DNA from: Phaeospirillum sp.
GTDB lineage: Bacteria > Pseudomonadota > Alphaproteobacteria > Rhodospirillales > Magnetospirillaceae
Reading direction: 5' to 3'
Assembly (NCBI GenBank): GCA_030651575.1
Contig: JAUSFB010000032.1
Location: forward strand, 148,001-212,000
Length of the DNA: 64,000 bases
The notes beneath the pieces are model-generated. The model did no database searches. It was not told the DNA's origin and saw nothing but the letters and a program-made list of their open reading frames with translations. Shown here in pieces: positions 16,023 through 24,546 of this stretch (the stretch's first letter is position 1; each line of letters opens with the position of its first letter). The translations under genes and the position numbers were made by a program.

Positions 16023-16358
16023 ATGCCCGAGATCATGGTGAACGGTTCCCCCGTCCAGGTAAGCGAGGCTGGATGGCTGGATGATATCAGTCAGTGGAAC
16101 GAAGCCATCGCCGAAGCCATCGCCGTTCAGGAGGGGGTTCAACTGACCCCGGAGCATTGGGATGTGATCCGGGAGGTTCGCGCCTATTTCGATGAATACG
16201 GCGCGGTCCCCGAGCAGCGGGTCTTGATGAAACTGATGAAGGAGAAGTTTGGCGCCGACCGTAGCGGCCAGACTTATCTTTATCAGTTGTTCCCTCATGG
16301 AGTGCTGAAGCAAGGCAACAAGATCGCCGGCTTGCCGCGTCCCAAGGGCTGTAGCTGA
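16023..16358 (+). CDS. tusE: TusE/DsrC-family sulfur relay protein
   Basis: A 111-residue protein of the DsrC/TusE family, which passes persulfide sulfur between proteins. Typical segments are GWLDDISQWNEAIAEAIA, LTPEHWDVIREVR, and the C-terminal GLPRPKGCS with the essential penultimate Cys. The extra cysteine about ten residues earlier, which marks true DsrC of sulfite reductase systems, is absent, so this is TusE-type. TusE normally acts in tRNA 2-thiouridine synthesis, downstream of TusBCD; none of those genes is in the window. The start at 16023 has a strong GAGGAGGG ribosome-binding site. Confidence 0.88.
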   Translation: MPEIMVNGSPVQVSEAGWLDDISQWNEAIAEAIAVQEGVQLTPEHWDVIREVRAYFDEYGAVPEQRVLMKLMKEKFGADRSGQTYLYQLFPHGVLKQGNKIAGLPRPKGCS

Positions 16359-16362
16359 TCAT

Positions 16363-16395
16363 AAAAAAGCCCCCCGCTCTTTTGGAGCGGGGGGC
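16363..16395 (-). terminator. Rho-independent terminator of the cold-shock gene
   Basis: A perfect 11-bp stem (16369-16379 with 16385-16395, loop of 5) is followed on the minus strand by six U (16363-16368). It begins 19 bases after the csp stop. Being in the gap between converging genes, it may also stop tusE transcription, although the plus side lacks a T run. Confidence 0.9.
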
Positions 16396-16414
16396 CCTTC
16401 ATATACTAAGGTTC

Positions 16415-16624
16415 TCAGAGAACCTTGATATTGACGGCGGAGGTCTTGCCCTTCTTAGGGTCGCGCTCCTCGTCGAACGACACCTTCTGGCCGTCCTGAA
16501 GGCCATTGAGGCCGGCACGCTCGACCGCCGAGATGTGCACAAAGACGTCCGGACCACCGTTATCGGGGGCGATGAAGCCGTAACCCTTGGTGGAATTGAA
16601 CCATTTCACGGAACCGTTAGCCAT
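16415..16624 (-). CDS. cspA: Cold-shock protein, CspA family
   Basis: A 69-residue single cold-shock domain. The RNA-binding motifs are intact: KGYGFI (RNP1-like) and DVFVHISAV (RNP2), with the opening [10 protein letters not shown]. These proteins bind single-stranded RNA/DNA and melt mRNA structure. Whether it is cold-inducible cannot be told; the 5' leader before 16660 is AT-rich but short, without an obvious cold-box. Confidence 0.95.
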   Translation of the reverse strand: MANGSVKWFNSTKGYGFIAPDNGGPDVFVHISAVERAGLNGLQDGQKVSFDEERDPKKGKTSAVNIKVL

Positions 16625-16786
16625 TTTTTAGAGTCTCCAACGAACTTACGCGGCTAGTTTATGACGGCGACAGCGTTTTGGGCAAGTGTCCATGGTGAGG
16701 ATGGCGCAGGAAACTGATTCAAGCCCCGATCGATTGACAAGCCGTGCCGCCGACAGCACTGTCAACATTGCGTTGACGGAGGTGTC

Positions 16787-17740
16787 ATGGACCTGTTCGA
16801 ACAACTGAGCGAAGGGCGGCAGGATAAGGCGTTGGATCGTCTGCTATCCATGCTGGCCCTGTTCGAGGCCGACAGCGAGATCGAACAGGATCTGGCGCTG
16901 GAACGGGTCGTCGCCTATTGCGAACGCGAATGGGGCGGCTATGCCGCCGGCCTGGATGCCCTGGCCCATCGGATGGAGCTCCGGTCCGGCGATGCCGTTG
17001 CCGCCGCCGTGCAATCTCTGCGACTTCGGGAAGAAGGGGCCGAACCCGGCGCCATGATTCAATCCATTCGGCTGCGTCGGCGCCGCGACCGTGGTCGCCT
17101 TGGCGAGCGTGAAGCCATCATTACTCGATATGGCGGCGAGGATGCCGTCACGACCCCGACCGCGTTCGAAATAATTTTCATCGCAGCGACAGCTTATCTG
17201 GCGGAGGAGGGGCCGCAGGGTGATCCGTTCGGACCGCTTTCCGGCTGGCACCTGGCGTGGCACGATTTGCCTGACGCGTTGCGCGTTGCGGTCTCCACGG
17301 CTTACCCCTTGCCCGAGACGGTAGCCGCCGCCCGTGACGAATGCCTGAAATGGGAAGAACGCCTGCACCACCTGGAAGTGGTCTTCGACTGCGCCGGAGC
17401 CGGGACGCTGCCGACCGCCTGCGCTGCCCGGCGCCGGGTGGTCGAGGACCTGTGGCGCAAGGGTCTGAGGGCCGCCGGCCTCGACGACGTTTCCGCCCGT
17501 CTCGATTATTGGGCCGGTCGGGGAGGGGATGACGGCGCCGGCTATGCCGTCTTGCGCGACGACCTGGGAGCCATCTCGGCCGGTTTTGCGGCCATCGCTC
17601 CGGCCGAAACCACCAAGGACCGGGCGCGGCGGCTGAAATCCGAGCATCCCGAATGGTCGTTGGCGAGGATCGGCAAGGCCCTGGGCATTTCACGCCAGGC
17701 GGTCCACAAGCACCTCAAGGGATTCTCCCCATCGGCATGA
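16787..17740 (+). CDS. Unrecognised protein with C-terminal helix-turn-helix
   Basis: A 317-residue protein of unknown family. The first 110 residues are helical and acidic, then comes an arginine-rich patch RLRRRRDRGRLGERE (about 95-110), a mid region with several Trp (WHLAWHDLP), and at the end a helix-turn-helix: LARIGKALGISRQAVHKHLKG (about 294-313), of the sigma-region-4/MarR-like kind. A DNA-binding regulator is likely, with the large N-terminal part for sensing or oligomerisation. It follows the divergent csp gene and precedes a BON protein by 64 bases. No ligand or target is suggested by the sequence. Confidence 0.65.
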   Translation: MDLFEQLSEGRQDKALDRLLSMLALFEADSEIEQDLALERVVAYCEREWGGYAAGLDALAHRMELRSGDAVAAAVQSLRLREEGAEPGAMIQSIRLRRRRDRGRLGEREAIITRYGGEDAVTTPTAFEIIFIAATAYLAEEGPQGDPFGPLSGWHLAWHDLPDALRVAVSTAYPLPETVAAARDECLKWEERLHHLEVVFDCAGAGTLPTACAARRRVVEDLWRKGLRAAGLDDVSARLDYWAGRGGDDGAGYAVLRDDLGAISAGFAAIAPAETTKDRARRLKSEHPEWSLARIGKALGISRQAVHKHLKGFSPSA

Positions 17741-17804
17741 TCGGTTGGCGGGCCTGGATTTGGTCTGTATGGTTGGGGCCTGAATCCATCGAGCAGGAAA
17801 GAAT

Positions 17805-18398
17805 ATGCGTCGTATCGCCAGCCTTATCGCCGCCGCTGGGGCCGTCATGGTCGCGACGCCGGCCCGTGCCCAGTTCATGGATATCCTGACCGCTCCCAAG
17901 ACGCTGATCGAGCGGGCGGTGGAGGCCCGTTCGGTGTCCGACATCGCCAAGGACAACGCCATCGTGGTCAAGGTCAACGCCGCCATGGCCAGACAGGGCG
18001 CCATCAAGGCCTCGACCGAGATTTATGAGCAGAGGCTGCTGGTGACCGGGCTGTTCGACGACAGGGCCACCCACGACGCCTTTCAAAGAGATGTGAAGGC
18101 CGTCGAAGGGGTCAGGAAGCTGTATTGGCATGTGACCTATCTGGCAGAGAACGATCCCCGGCGCGAGACCCTGCCCAGTTGGAGCGATACGCTGGCGATC
18201 GCCGCCAAGGCCCAGCTCCGCCTGACCAAGGCTGCCGGCGGCAAATATGTCAATTTCCGGGTGACCGGTGATTCCTACGGCAATCTCTATGTCATCGGCC
18301 GCGCCTATACCAAGGAAGAGGCCGCCGACATCGTCGCCGCCCTCAGGGAGGGCGATGGCGTCAAGAAGGTTGTCAGCACCATCGAAATAAGGCCGTAG
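17805..18398 (+). CDS. Periplasmic BON-domain protein
   Basis: A 197-residue protein with a signal peptide (hydrophobic to residue 20, cleavage near PARAQF). Two BON-like modules follow: residues 55-115 with IYEQRLLVTGLFDD and GVRKLYWHVTY, and a second near 140-195 with VTGDSYGNLYVIGRA. BON domains bind membranes or phospholipid and occur in OsmY and DolP. A periplasmic envelope-maintenance role is likely but unproven. It lies 4 bases before the small membrane protein gene. Confidence 0.78.
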   Translation: MRRIASLIAAAGAVMVATPARAQFMDILTAPKTLIERAVEARSVSDIAKDNAIVVKVNAAMARQGAIKASTEIYEQRLLVTGLFDDRATHDAFQRDVKAVEGVRKLYWHVTYLAENDPRRETLPSWSDTLAIAAKAQLRLTKAAGGKYVNFRVTGDSYGNLYVIGRAYTKEEAADIVAALREGDGVKKVVSTIEIRP

Positions 18399-18402
18399 AA
18401 TA

Positions 18403-18615
18403 ATGGCTCAACGTTTACCACGTCATGTTATCGGGGCTATCAGCGTCGCCATCGGATTTGTTGGTGGAATCGCCCTGTTGTTGATTCTGCCCCAGAAATT
18501 CGGCGTCGCTCCAAAACTGACCGGGTTCATCGCGCTGGCGGTCTGGATCGCCTCGACCTGGGTCTTCTGGACCGGAGGAAGCGAGCCCAAGAAACCGCCG
18601 GAAGAGGGTGGCTGA
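18403..18615 (+). CDS. Small two-helix membrane protein
   Basis: A 70-residue protein with two predicted membrane helices, about residues 9-30 and 38-57, and a short polar proline-rich tail ending PKKPPEEGG. No family recognised. The gene is tightly packed between the BON protein gene (4 bases) and the DMT transporter gene (5 bases), so it is probably cotranscribed with both. Confidence 0.7.
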   Translation: MAQRLPRHVIGAISVAIGFVGGIALLLILPQKFGVAPKLTGFIALAVWIASTWVFWTGGSEPKKPPEEGG

Positions 18616-18620
18616 CCGTC

Positions 18621-19499
18621 ATGCGTCATCACGCATGGACTGCTGCCATGCCTGGCGTCTTCGTGCTGTTGTGGAGTACGGGCTTCATCGGCGCCAAGTT
18701 CGGGCTTCCCTATGTGGAGCCCTTTACCTTCCTGGTGCTGCGCTTTGTCGTGGTCATCGCCGTGCTGGCGGCGGTGATTTTGGTCACCAAGGCGACATGG
18801 CCGCGCGACCCCCGTCTGATCGGGCATCTGATGGTTTCGGGCATCCTGGTTCACGCCATCTATCTGGGGGGCGTGTTCGGGGCCATTCGCCATGGCGTTC
18901 CCGCCGGTCTGGTGGCGCTGGTGGCGGGTTTACAGCCGCTTTTAACCGCCACCGTGGTCGGCCCCTTGTTAGGTGAGCGGGTCGGGGGGCGGCAGTGGGT
19001 CGGGTTCGGCCTTGGCCTCATCGGGGTCGCCATGGTGCTGTCGACCCGATTGACGGGGGTCAGCTTCGATGGATTCGGCTGGGATGGAATGAGCTTTGCC
19101 GTGGCGGCCTTGTTGGCCATCACCGGCGGCACGCTGTATCAGAAACGTTTTTGCACCGGAATGGATTTGCGAAGCGGGACCTTGGTTCAATATGTGGCGG
19201 CCTTGGTGGTTTCCGCCCCGCTGGCCTTGGCGTTCGAGACCATGGAAATCCAGTGGACGCTTCCCTTTGTCCTGGCCCTGATATGGCTGGTGGTGGTGCT
19301 GTCGCTTGGCGCGATCAGCCTGCTGATGACGTTGATCCGCATGGGAGAAGCGGCAAAGGTCGCCAGTTTTTTTTATCTGGTGCCTCCGGTGACGGCGGTT
19401 CTGGCCTTTGTCTTGTTTGACGAGGCATTGACCCCGCTGGCCCTGGCCGGTATGGCGGCGACGGCGGTCGGAGTGGCGTTGGTGGTCAAAAAAGCCTAG
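18621..19499 (+). CDS. EamA/DMT-superfamily transporter
   Basis: A 292-residue inner-membrane protein with about ten hydrophobic helices forming two EamA repeats. The first repeat opens with VLLWSTGFIGAKFGLPYVEP, a common EamA beginning, and ends LGLIGVAMVLSTR; the second closes with LVPPVTAVLAFVLFDEALT. Members export small metabolites or amino acids by exchange or proton coupling. The substrate is not predictable. It ends an apparent three-gene run starting at the BON gene. Confidence 0.85.
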   Translation: MRHHAWTAAMPGVFVLLWSTGFIGAKFGLPYVEPFTFLVLRFVVVIAVLAAVILVTKATWPRDPRLIGHLMVSGILVHAIYLGGVFGAIRHGVPAGLVALVAGLQPLLTATVVGPLLGERVGGRQWVGFGLGLIGVAMVLSTRLTGVSFDGFGWDGMSFAVAALLAITGGTLYQKRFCTGMDLRSGTLVQYVAALVVSAPLALAFETMEIQWTLPFVLALIWLVVVLSLGAISLLMTLIRMGEAAKVASFFYLVPPVTAVLAFVLFDEALTPLALAGMAATAVGVALVVKKA

Positions 19500-19611
19500 G
19501 ATGCGCCTTCACTTCGGCAGGGTATTGCGCAGTCAGACTGCAACTTCACTTGCAAAGCCCGACGCAAGGGGGTATGTACCCGGCCATTAATCCGCACGCG
19601 GGATCGCGGCG

Positions 19612-19630
19612 GCGACATAGCTTTTGTCGC
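19612..19630 (+). promoter_or_regulatory. Small hairpin in the rpsB leader
   Basis: GCGACA (19612-19617) can pair with TGTCGC (19625-19630) across 7 bases, within the 204-base gap before rpsB. rpsB leaders often carry S2-responsive structures, but this one matches no consensus I know. The rest of the gap (19500-19703) shows no clear promoter. Confidence 0.3.
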
Positions 19631-19703
19631 TCGTTCGCTCCGGTGCCGGGGATGACCCGGCTACTCCCGCGGAGGTCCAACCGGAGAAGCAAAGGACTTT
19701 CCG

Positions 19704-20507
19704 ATGGCTCTGCCCAATTTTACCATGCGTCAGCTCGTTGAAGCCGGCGTTCATTTCGGCCACAACACCCGCCGCTGGAATCCGAAGATGTCGTCGTACC
19801 TCTTCGGCATCCGCAATGGCATTCACATCATCGACCTCCAGCAGAGCGTGCCCATGTTGCACCGCGCCATGCAGGCGGTTCGCGACGTGACCGCTGGTGG
19901 CGGCCGTGTTCTGTTCGTCGGCACCAAGCATCAGGCGTCGAGCATCGTCGCCGACGGCGCGCGTCGTTGCGGCCAGTACTTCGTCAACCATCGTTGGCTC
20001 GGCGGCATGCTGACCAACTGGAAGACCATTTCGCAGTCGATCAAGCGCCTGCGCGAACTGGACGAGCAGCTGACCACCGGCGTGCTCGGCGGCCTGACCA
20101 AGAAGGAGCAGCTGGTGCTGCAGCGCGAGCGCGACAAGCTTGAGCGCGCGCTGGGCGGCATCAAGGAGATGGGCGGTCTGCCCGACATCTTGTTCATCAT
20201 CGACACCAACAAGGAACAGCTGGCGGTTCAGGAAGCCAACAAGCTGGGCATCCCCGTGGTGGCGGTTATCGATTCCAACTCTGATCCGGCAGGCATCACC
20301 TATCCGATCCCCGGTAATGACGACGCCATCCGCGCCATCCAGACCTATTGCGATCTGATGGCCGGCGCGGTGCTTGACGGCATTCAGGCCGAGATCACCC
20401 GTGGTGGCGGCGATGTCGGCGCCAGCGTCGAGGCTCCGGTTCAGCTGATCCCCGAGGTCGAGGCCGAGGTGGTTGCCGCTGCCGAGGCTCCCGCCCAGTC
20501 GGCGTAG
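19704..20507 (+). CDS. rpsB: 30S ribosomal protein S2
   Basis: A 267-residue S2. Typical segments are [22 protein letters not shown] near the start, and [10 protein letters not shown]-like [15 protein letters not shown] near residue 95, with the [13 protein letters not shown] motif near 190. The last 25 residues are an acidic Ala/Glu tail, common in alphaproteobacteria. S2 completes the 30S platform near the mRNA exit. It heads the rpsB-tsf-pyrH-frr cluster. Confidence 0.98.
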   Translation: MALPNFTMRQLVEAGVHFGHNTRRWNPKMSSYLFGIRNGIHIIDLQQSVPMLHRAMQAVRDVTAGGGRVLFVGTKHQASSIVADGARRCGQYFVNHRWLGGMLTNWKTISQSIKRLRELDEQLTTGVLGGLTKKEQLVLQRERDKLERALGGIKEMGGLPDILFIIDTNKEQLAVQEANKLGIPVVAVIDSNSDPAGITYPIPGNDDAIRAIQTYCDLMAGAVLDGIQAEITRGGGDVGASVEAPVQLIPEVEAEVVAAAEAPAQSA

Positions 20508-20523
20508 GCCGTTTTGTTGCATG

Positions 20524-20556
20524 CGAATGGCGGCGACATCCGTTCGCCGCCATTCG
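20524..20556 (+). terminator. Strong hairpin between rpsB and tsf (attenuator-like)
   Basis: A perfect 13-bp stem (20524-20536 with 20544-20556) with a 7-base loop begins 17 bases after the rpsB stop. It is followed by TTTG only, so termination would be partial. An attenuator between rpsB and tsf is known in E. coli; here the role is inferred. Confidence 0.6.
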
Positions 20557-20616
20557 TTTGAGGATTTGTTCGTTTTCCGAGGCTCAACGAGAGCCTTTGT
20601 CGAGAGAGGAAGACCC

Positions 20617-21543
20617 ATGGCCGAAATTACCGCTTCGTTGGTCAAGGAACTGCGCGAGAAGACCGGCGCCGGCATGATGGATTGCAAGAAGGCGCTGGGC
20701 GAGACCGCCGGCGACGTCGAGGCCGCTATCGACTGGCTGCGCACCAAGGGCCTCGCCGCCGCCGCCAAGAAGGCTGGTCGTGTCGCCGCCGAAGGTCTGG
20801 TCGGCATGGCGACTTCCGGCACCAAGGGCGTCGCCGTCGAGGTGAATGCCGAGACCGATTTCGTTGCCCGTAACGACCAGTTCCAGGGCTTCGTGTCCGC
20901 CGTCGCCGCCGTGGCGCTCGACAAGGGCGTCGAGTTGGAGACCATCAAGGCCGCGGCTTGTCCCGGTGCCGGCAAGTCGGTCTCCGAGCAGCTGACCGCC
21001 TTGATCGCTACCATCGGCGAGAACATGAATCTCCGCCGGGCCGTGTGCCTGGATGTTCCCCATGGCGTGGTTGCTTCCTACATGCACTCCTCCGTCGCGC
21101 CCGGTCTGGGCAAGATCGGTTGCATGGTGGCCCTGGAGTCCACGGGTGATCAGGCTCGTCTGGCCGAGCTGGGCAAGCAGATCGCCATGCATGTGGCGGC
21201 CGCCAACCCGCAGTTCCTCGACCCCAGCGCCGTGGACAATGCCGCGCTGGAGCGCGAGCGGGCCGTGCTGACCGAACAGGCTCAGGCTTCGGGCAAGCCG
21301 CCCGCCGTCATCGAGAAGATGGTCGAAGGCCGCATCCGCAAATACTACGAGGAAGTCTGCCTGTCCGAGCAGATCTTCGTCATCGATCAGGAGAGCAAGA
21401 TCTCCAAGGTTCTCGAAACCGTCGGCAAGGAAATCGGCGCGCCGATCAAGCTGGCCGGTTTTGTCCGCTTCGCCCTGGGCGAGGGGATCGAGAAGGAAGA
21501 GAAGGACTTCGCCGCCGAGGTTGCCGCCCAGCTCGGGCGCTGA
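20617..21543 (+). CDS. tsf: Elongation factor Ts
   Basis: A 308-residue EF-Ts, the nucleotide exchange factor for EF-Tu. The start is [27 protein letters not shown], the conserved N-terminal UBA-like domain, and the core has the [10 protein letters not shown] motif that inserts into EF-Tu. The start at 20617 is fixed by homology and an AGAGAGGAAG site; an in-frame reading upstream crosses the rpsB-tsf hairpin and is rejected. Confidence 0.98.
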   Translation: MAEITASLVKELREKTGAGMMDCKKALGETAGDVEAAIDWLRTKGLAAAAKKAGRVAAEGLVGMATSGTKGVAVEVNAETDFVARNDQFQGFVSAVAAVALDKGVELETIKAAACPGAGKSVSEQLTALIATIGENMNLRRAVCLDVPHGVVASYMHSSVAPGLGKIGCMVALESTGDQARLAELGKQIAMHVAAANPQFLDPSAVDNAALERERAVLTEQAQASGKPPAVIEKMVEGRIRKYYEEVCLSEQIFVIDQESKISKVLETVGKEIGAPIKLAGFVRFALGEGIEKEEKDFAAEVAAQLGR

Positions 21544-21556
21544 TTTACCACCGCGA

Positions 21557-21586
21557 CCGGGCCGCTTCAGTCATGGAGCGGCCCGG
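21557..21586 (+). terminator. Hairpin after tsf, without U tract
   Basis: A perfect 10-bp stem CCGGGCCGCT/AGCGGCCCGG (21557-21566 with 21577-21586, loop of 10) begins 13 bases after the tsf stop. It lacks a following T run, so it may stabilise the mRNA end or pause transcription rather than terminate before pyrH. Confidence 0.45.
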
Positions 21587-21687
21587 ATGCCCCACAAGGG
21601 GCGCGACAGGCGGTGGGAATGGTGTATGATCTCCGCCGCTCGGGCCGTGAAACTGCGGCCCCTGGATCACCAGACCCGAGGGAGACC

Positions 21688-22410
21688 ATGGCCAGCGACG
21701 CCAAATTCCGCCGCGTTCTCCTCAAGATTTCCGGCGAAGGCCTGATGGGGACCCGTGAATACGGGCTCGATCCTGAGACTGTTGAACGCATCGCCCGCGA
21801 AGTACAATCGGTCCGAGACCTTGGGGTCGAGGTCTGCGTTGTTATCGGCGGCGGCAATATCTTTCGTGGCGTCTCCGGCGCATCCAACGGGATGGAGCGG
21901 GCGGCGGCCGACAACATGGGGATGCTCGCCACCGTCATCAACGCTCTTTCGGTCCAGAACGCCCTGGAACGGATCGGCTGCGAGACGCGTGTCCAGTCCG
22001 CCATCGTCATGCCCACGGTCTGCGAGGCCTTCATCCGTCGCCGCGCCATCCGCCATCTGGAAAAGGGCAGGGTAGTGATTTTCGCCGCCGGGACCGGCAA
22101 CCCCTTCTTCACCACCGATACCGCCGCCGCGCTGCGCGCCGTTGAAATGGGCTGTGACGCGCTGTTGAAGGCGACTCAGGTGGACGGCGTCTATACCGCC
22201 GACCCGAAGAAGGTCAAGGACGCCGTGCGTTTCGACCGCCTGACCTTCAACGACGTTCTGGCCCGCGATCTTGCCGTGATGGACACTTCGGCCATCGCTC
22301 TTTGCCGTGAGAACCGGGTTCCCATCGTGGTGTTCGATCTGCATCGTCCCGGTGCCTTTGCCGAGGTGGTGTCCGGTCTTGGGCTCTTCACCATAATCGC
22401 GAACGAATAA
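21688..22410 (+). CDS. pyrH: Uridylate kinase (UMP kinase)
   Basis: A 240-residue bacterial UMP kinase of the amino acid kinase fold, converting UMP to UDP with ATP. Recognisable segments are [12 protein letters not shown] at the N-terminus, [10 protein letters not shown] near residue 55, [15 protein letters not shown], and the [20 protein letters not shown] region near 135. The start at 21688 follows a GAGGGAGA ribosome-binding site. It is 17 bases upstream of frr. Confidence 0.97.
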   Translation: MASDAKFRRVLLKISGEGLMGTREYGLDPETVERIAREVQSVRDLGVEVCVVIGGGNIFRGVSGASNGMERAAADNMGMLATVINALSVQNALERIGCETRVQSAIVMPTVCEAFIRRRAIRHLEKGRVVIFAAGTGNPFFTTDTAAALRAVEMGCDALLKATQVDGVYTADPKKVKDAVRFDRLTFNDVLARDLAVMDTSAIALCRENRVPIVVFDLHRPGAFAEVVSGLGLFTIIANE

Positions 22411-22427
22411 GAAAAGGGGGAGTTATC

Positions 22428-23000
22428 GTGTCCGCTCCGACCAGCTGGAACGACCTCAAGAAGGATGTCGGCCGTCGCATGGACAGTGCCGTCGAGGTTC
22501 TTAAGAAGGAATTCTCCGGCCTGCGTTCTGGCCGCGCCTCCACCAATCTGCTCGATCCGGTGGTGGTCGAGGCCTATGGCCAGACCATGCCGCTGTCGCA
22601 ATGTGGCACAGTCGGTGTTCCCGAACCCCGCATGTTGACCGTTCAGGTCTGGGACAAGACGCAGGTCAAGGCGGTTGAAAAGGCGATTCGCGACGCCGGC
22701 CTGGGCCTCAATCCCCAGACCGACGGCCAGTTGGTGCGGGTGCCGATTCCGTCGCTGAACGAAGAGCGCCGCAAGGAGCTTCAAAAGATCGCCGGCAAGT
22801 ATTCCGAACACGCCCGCATTTCCGTCCGGAACGTCCGCCGCGATGGCATGGACAATCTGAAGAAGATGGAAAAGGACGGCCATATCTCGGAAGACGAGCA
22901 CAAAAAGTACGAAAAAGAGATACAGTCGCTCACCGACGACATCATCAAGAAGATCGATGATCATCTCGCCCATAAAGAAAAAGAAATCATGCAGGTTTAG
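22428..23000 (+). CDS. frr: Ribosome recycling factor
   Basis: A 190-residue RRF, which with EF-G splits the post-termination ribosome. The three-helix bundle segments are clear: [11 protein letters not shown] and [11 protein letters not shown] near residues 30-50, the domain II strand [12 protein letters not shown], and [11 protein letters not shown] near 125. The start is GTG at 22428, after AAGGGGGAG. The stop overlaps the next start by one base. Confidence 0.97.
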   Translation: MSAPTSWNDLKKDVGRRMDSAVEVLKKEFSGLRSGRASTNLLDPVVVEAYGQTMPLSQCGTVGVPEPRMLTVQVWDKTQVKAVEKAIRDAGLGLNPQTDGQLVRVPIPSLNEERRKELQKIAGKYSEHARISVRNVRRDGMDNLKKMEKDGHISEDEHKKYEKEIQSLTDDIIKKIDDHLAHKEKEIMQV

Positions 23001-23740
23001 TGGCTATCATGGAACCCGCTCCGTCCAACGCCGACCCATTGCCGCCACCGGCCCATATCGCCATCATCATGGATGGCAATGGGCGCTGGGCGAAGGCGCG
23101 CGGACTTCCCCGCACCGCCGGGCACAAGCGGGGAGCGGAGTCCGTGCGGCGGACCGTCGAGGCGGCCCGCGAGATGGGGGTTTCCTATCTGACCCTGTAT
23201 GGTTTTTCGTCGGAGAACTGGAAGAGGCCGGCCGGCGAGGTTGCGGATCTGATGGGGCTGTTGCGGCTCTATCTCCGCAAGGAAATCAATACGCTCCACA
23301 AGAATGGCATTCGCCTCAAGGTGATCGGCGACCGCAAGCGCCTTGGGCCGGATATCACCCGGCTGATCGAGGATGCCGAGTCCAAGACCGCCGGCAACAC
23401 CTCCCTGACCCTGGTGCTGGCCCTGTCTTACGGCGGGCGTCAGGAGTTGGTGGAAGCGGCGCGGCGGATCGCCCGCGATGTTGCCGAGGGGAAGCTTTCC
23501 CTCGACGCCATCGACGAGGAGATGCTGGCTGGCCAGCTGTTCACCACGGGAATCCCCGATCCCGATCTGATCATCCGAACCAGTGGAGAACAGCGGATCA
23601 GTAATTTCCTGCTGTGGCAGGGCGCCTATGCCGAACTGGTTTTCATCGAGACCCTGTGGCCGGAATTCGGGCGCAAGGAACTCGAAGACGCCATTCGCGA
23701 TTTTCACGGCCGCGAGCGCCGCTACGGCGCCACAAGGTGA
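23000..23740 (+). CDS. uppS: Di-trans,poly-cis-undecaprenyl diphosphate synthase
   Basis: A 246-residue cis-prenyltransferase that extends farnesyl diphosphate with isopentenyl diphosphate to the C55 carrier of peptidoglycan and O-antigen. The catalytic Asp lies in HIAIIMDGNGRWAK, followed by GFSSENWKRP and DLIIRTSGEQRISNFLLWQ. The GTG at 23000 overlaps the frr stop by one base; an ATG three codons on (23009) is an alternative start. Confidence 0.96.
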   Translation: MAIMEPAPSNADPLPPPAHIAIIMDGNGRWAKARGLPRTAGHKRGAESVRRTVEAAREMGVSYLTLYGFSSENWKRPAGEVADLMGLLRLYLRKEINTLHKNGIRLKVIGDRKRLGPDITRLIEDAESKTAGNTSLTLVLALSYGGRQELVEAARRIARDVAEGKLSLDAIDEEMLAGQLFTTGIPDPDLIIRTSGEQRISNFLLWQGAYAELVFIETLWPEFGRKELEDAIRDFHGRERRYGATR

Positions 23741-23747
23741 CCCGGGA

Positions 23748-24533
23748 GTGCTGAAAACCCGAGCCATTTCCGCCATTGTCATGGCCCCGCCGGCCTTATT
23801 GGCCGCCTGGGCCGGTGGCTATGCCTTCGCCGCCCTTGTGGCGGTGGCGGCGGCGCTGATGTGCTGGGAATGGTCCCGGATCACGTTGGGTGGTTTTGAC
23901 CTCGCCGGGCGGGTGTCGGCGGCCGGTTGCTTTATCGGTGTCCTGGTTACGGTGGTTCATCCGCCTTTGGCCGTCGCCATCGTTATCGCCGGCACCGTCA
24001 TTTCGGTCATCGTCGTCGGCCCGATCGAACCCCGGCGGCTGTGGGCCGGCCTTGGCGGCGTCTATGTCGGTTTGCCTTGCGTCGCGCTGGTGTGGTTGCG
24101 TGATGATCCCAGCCTGGGAAGCGCCGTGGTGTGGTGGCTGCTTCTCGTGGTTTGGGCCACCGATATCGGAGCTTATGCCTTTGGGCGCTTGATCGGGGGG
24201 CCGCTGCTGCTGCCAGTGGTCAGTCCCAAGAAGACCTGGGCCGGCTTGCTCGGCGGCATGATTTGCGCCGCGCTAGCCGGGTTGGCGGTAGCCCGGATGT
24301 TCGATCTTGCCGATAGCGGCGCGATCGCCCTGGCCAGCGCCATCGGCGCGGTGGTGGCCCAGGCCGGAGACCTGTTCGAATCCTGGGTCAAGCGCCGCTG
24401 GGGCGTCAAGGATTCAAGCGGCATCATCCCCGGTCATGGCGGCGTGCTGGACCGGGTCGATGGCTTGCTTTCCGCGGCATTGACGGTTGCGGTTCTGACT
24501 TTGGTCAGTGGCCGCCCGGTGTTGATTTGGTAG
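23748..24533 (+). CDS. cdsA: Phosphatidate cytidylyltransferase
   Basis: A 261-residue multi-spanning membrane enzyme making CDP-diacylglycerol from CTP and phosphatidate, the branch point to phosphatidylethanolamine and phosphatidylglycerol. The CDS signature KDSSGIIPGHGGVLDRVDG is near residue 225, and SPKKTWAGLLGG near 160. About seven to eight hydrophobic helices are visible. The start is GTG at 23748, 7 bases after uppS; longer frames upstream are shadows of uppS. Confidence 0.95.
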   Translation: MLKTRAISAIVMAPPALLAAWAGGYAFAALVAVAAALMCWEWSRITLGGFDLAGRVSAAGCFIGVLVTVVHPPLAVAIVIAGTVISVIVVGPIEPRRLWAGLGGVYVGLPCVALVWLRDDPSLGSAVVWWLLLVVWATDIGAYAFGRLIGGPLLLPVVSPKKTWAGLLGGMICAALAGLAVARMFDLADSGAIALASAIGAVVAQAGDLFESWVKRRWGVKDSSGIIPGHGGVLDRVDGLLSAALTVAVLTLVSGRPVLIW

Positions 24534-24546
24534 TAAAGGGATCGCC

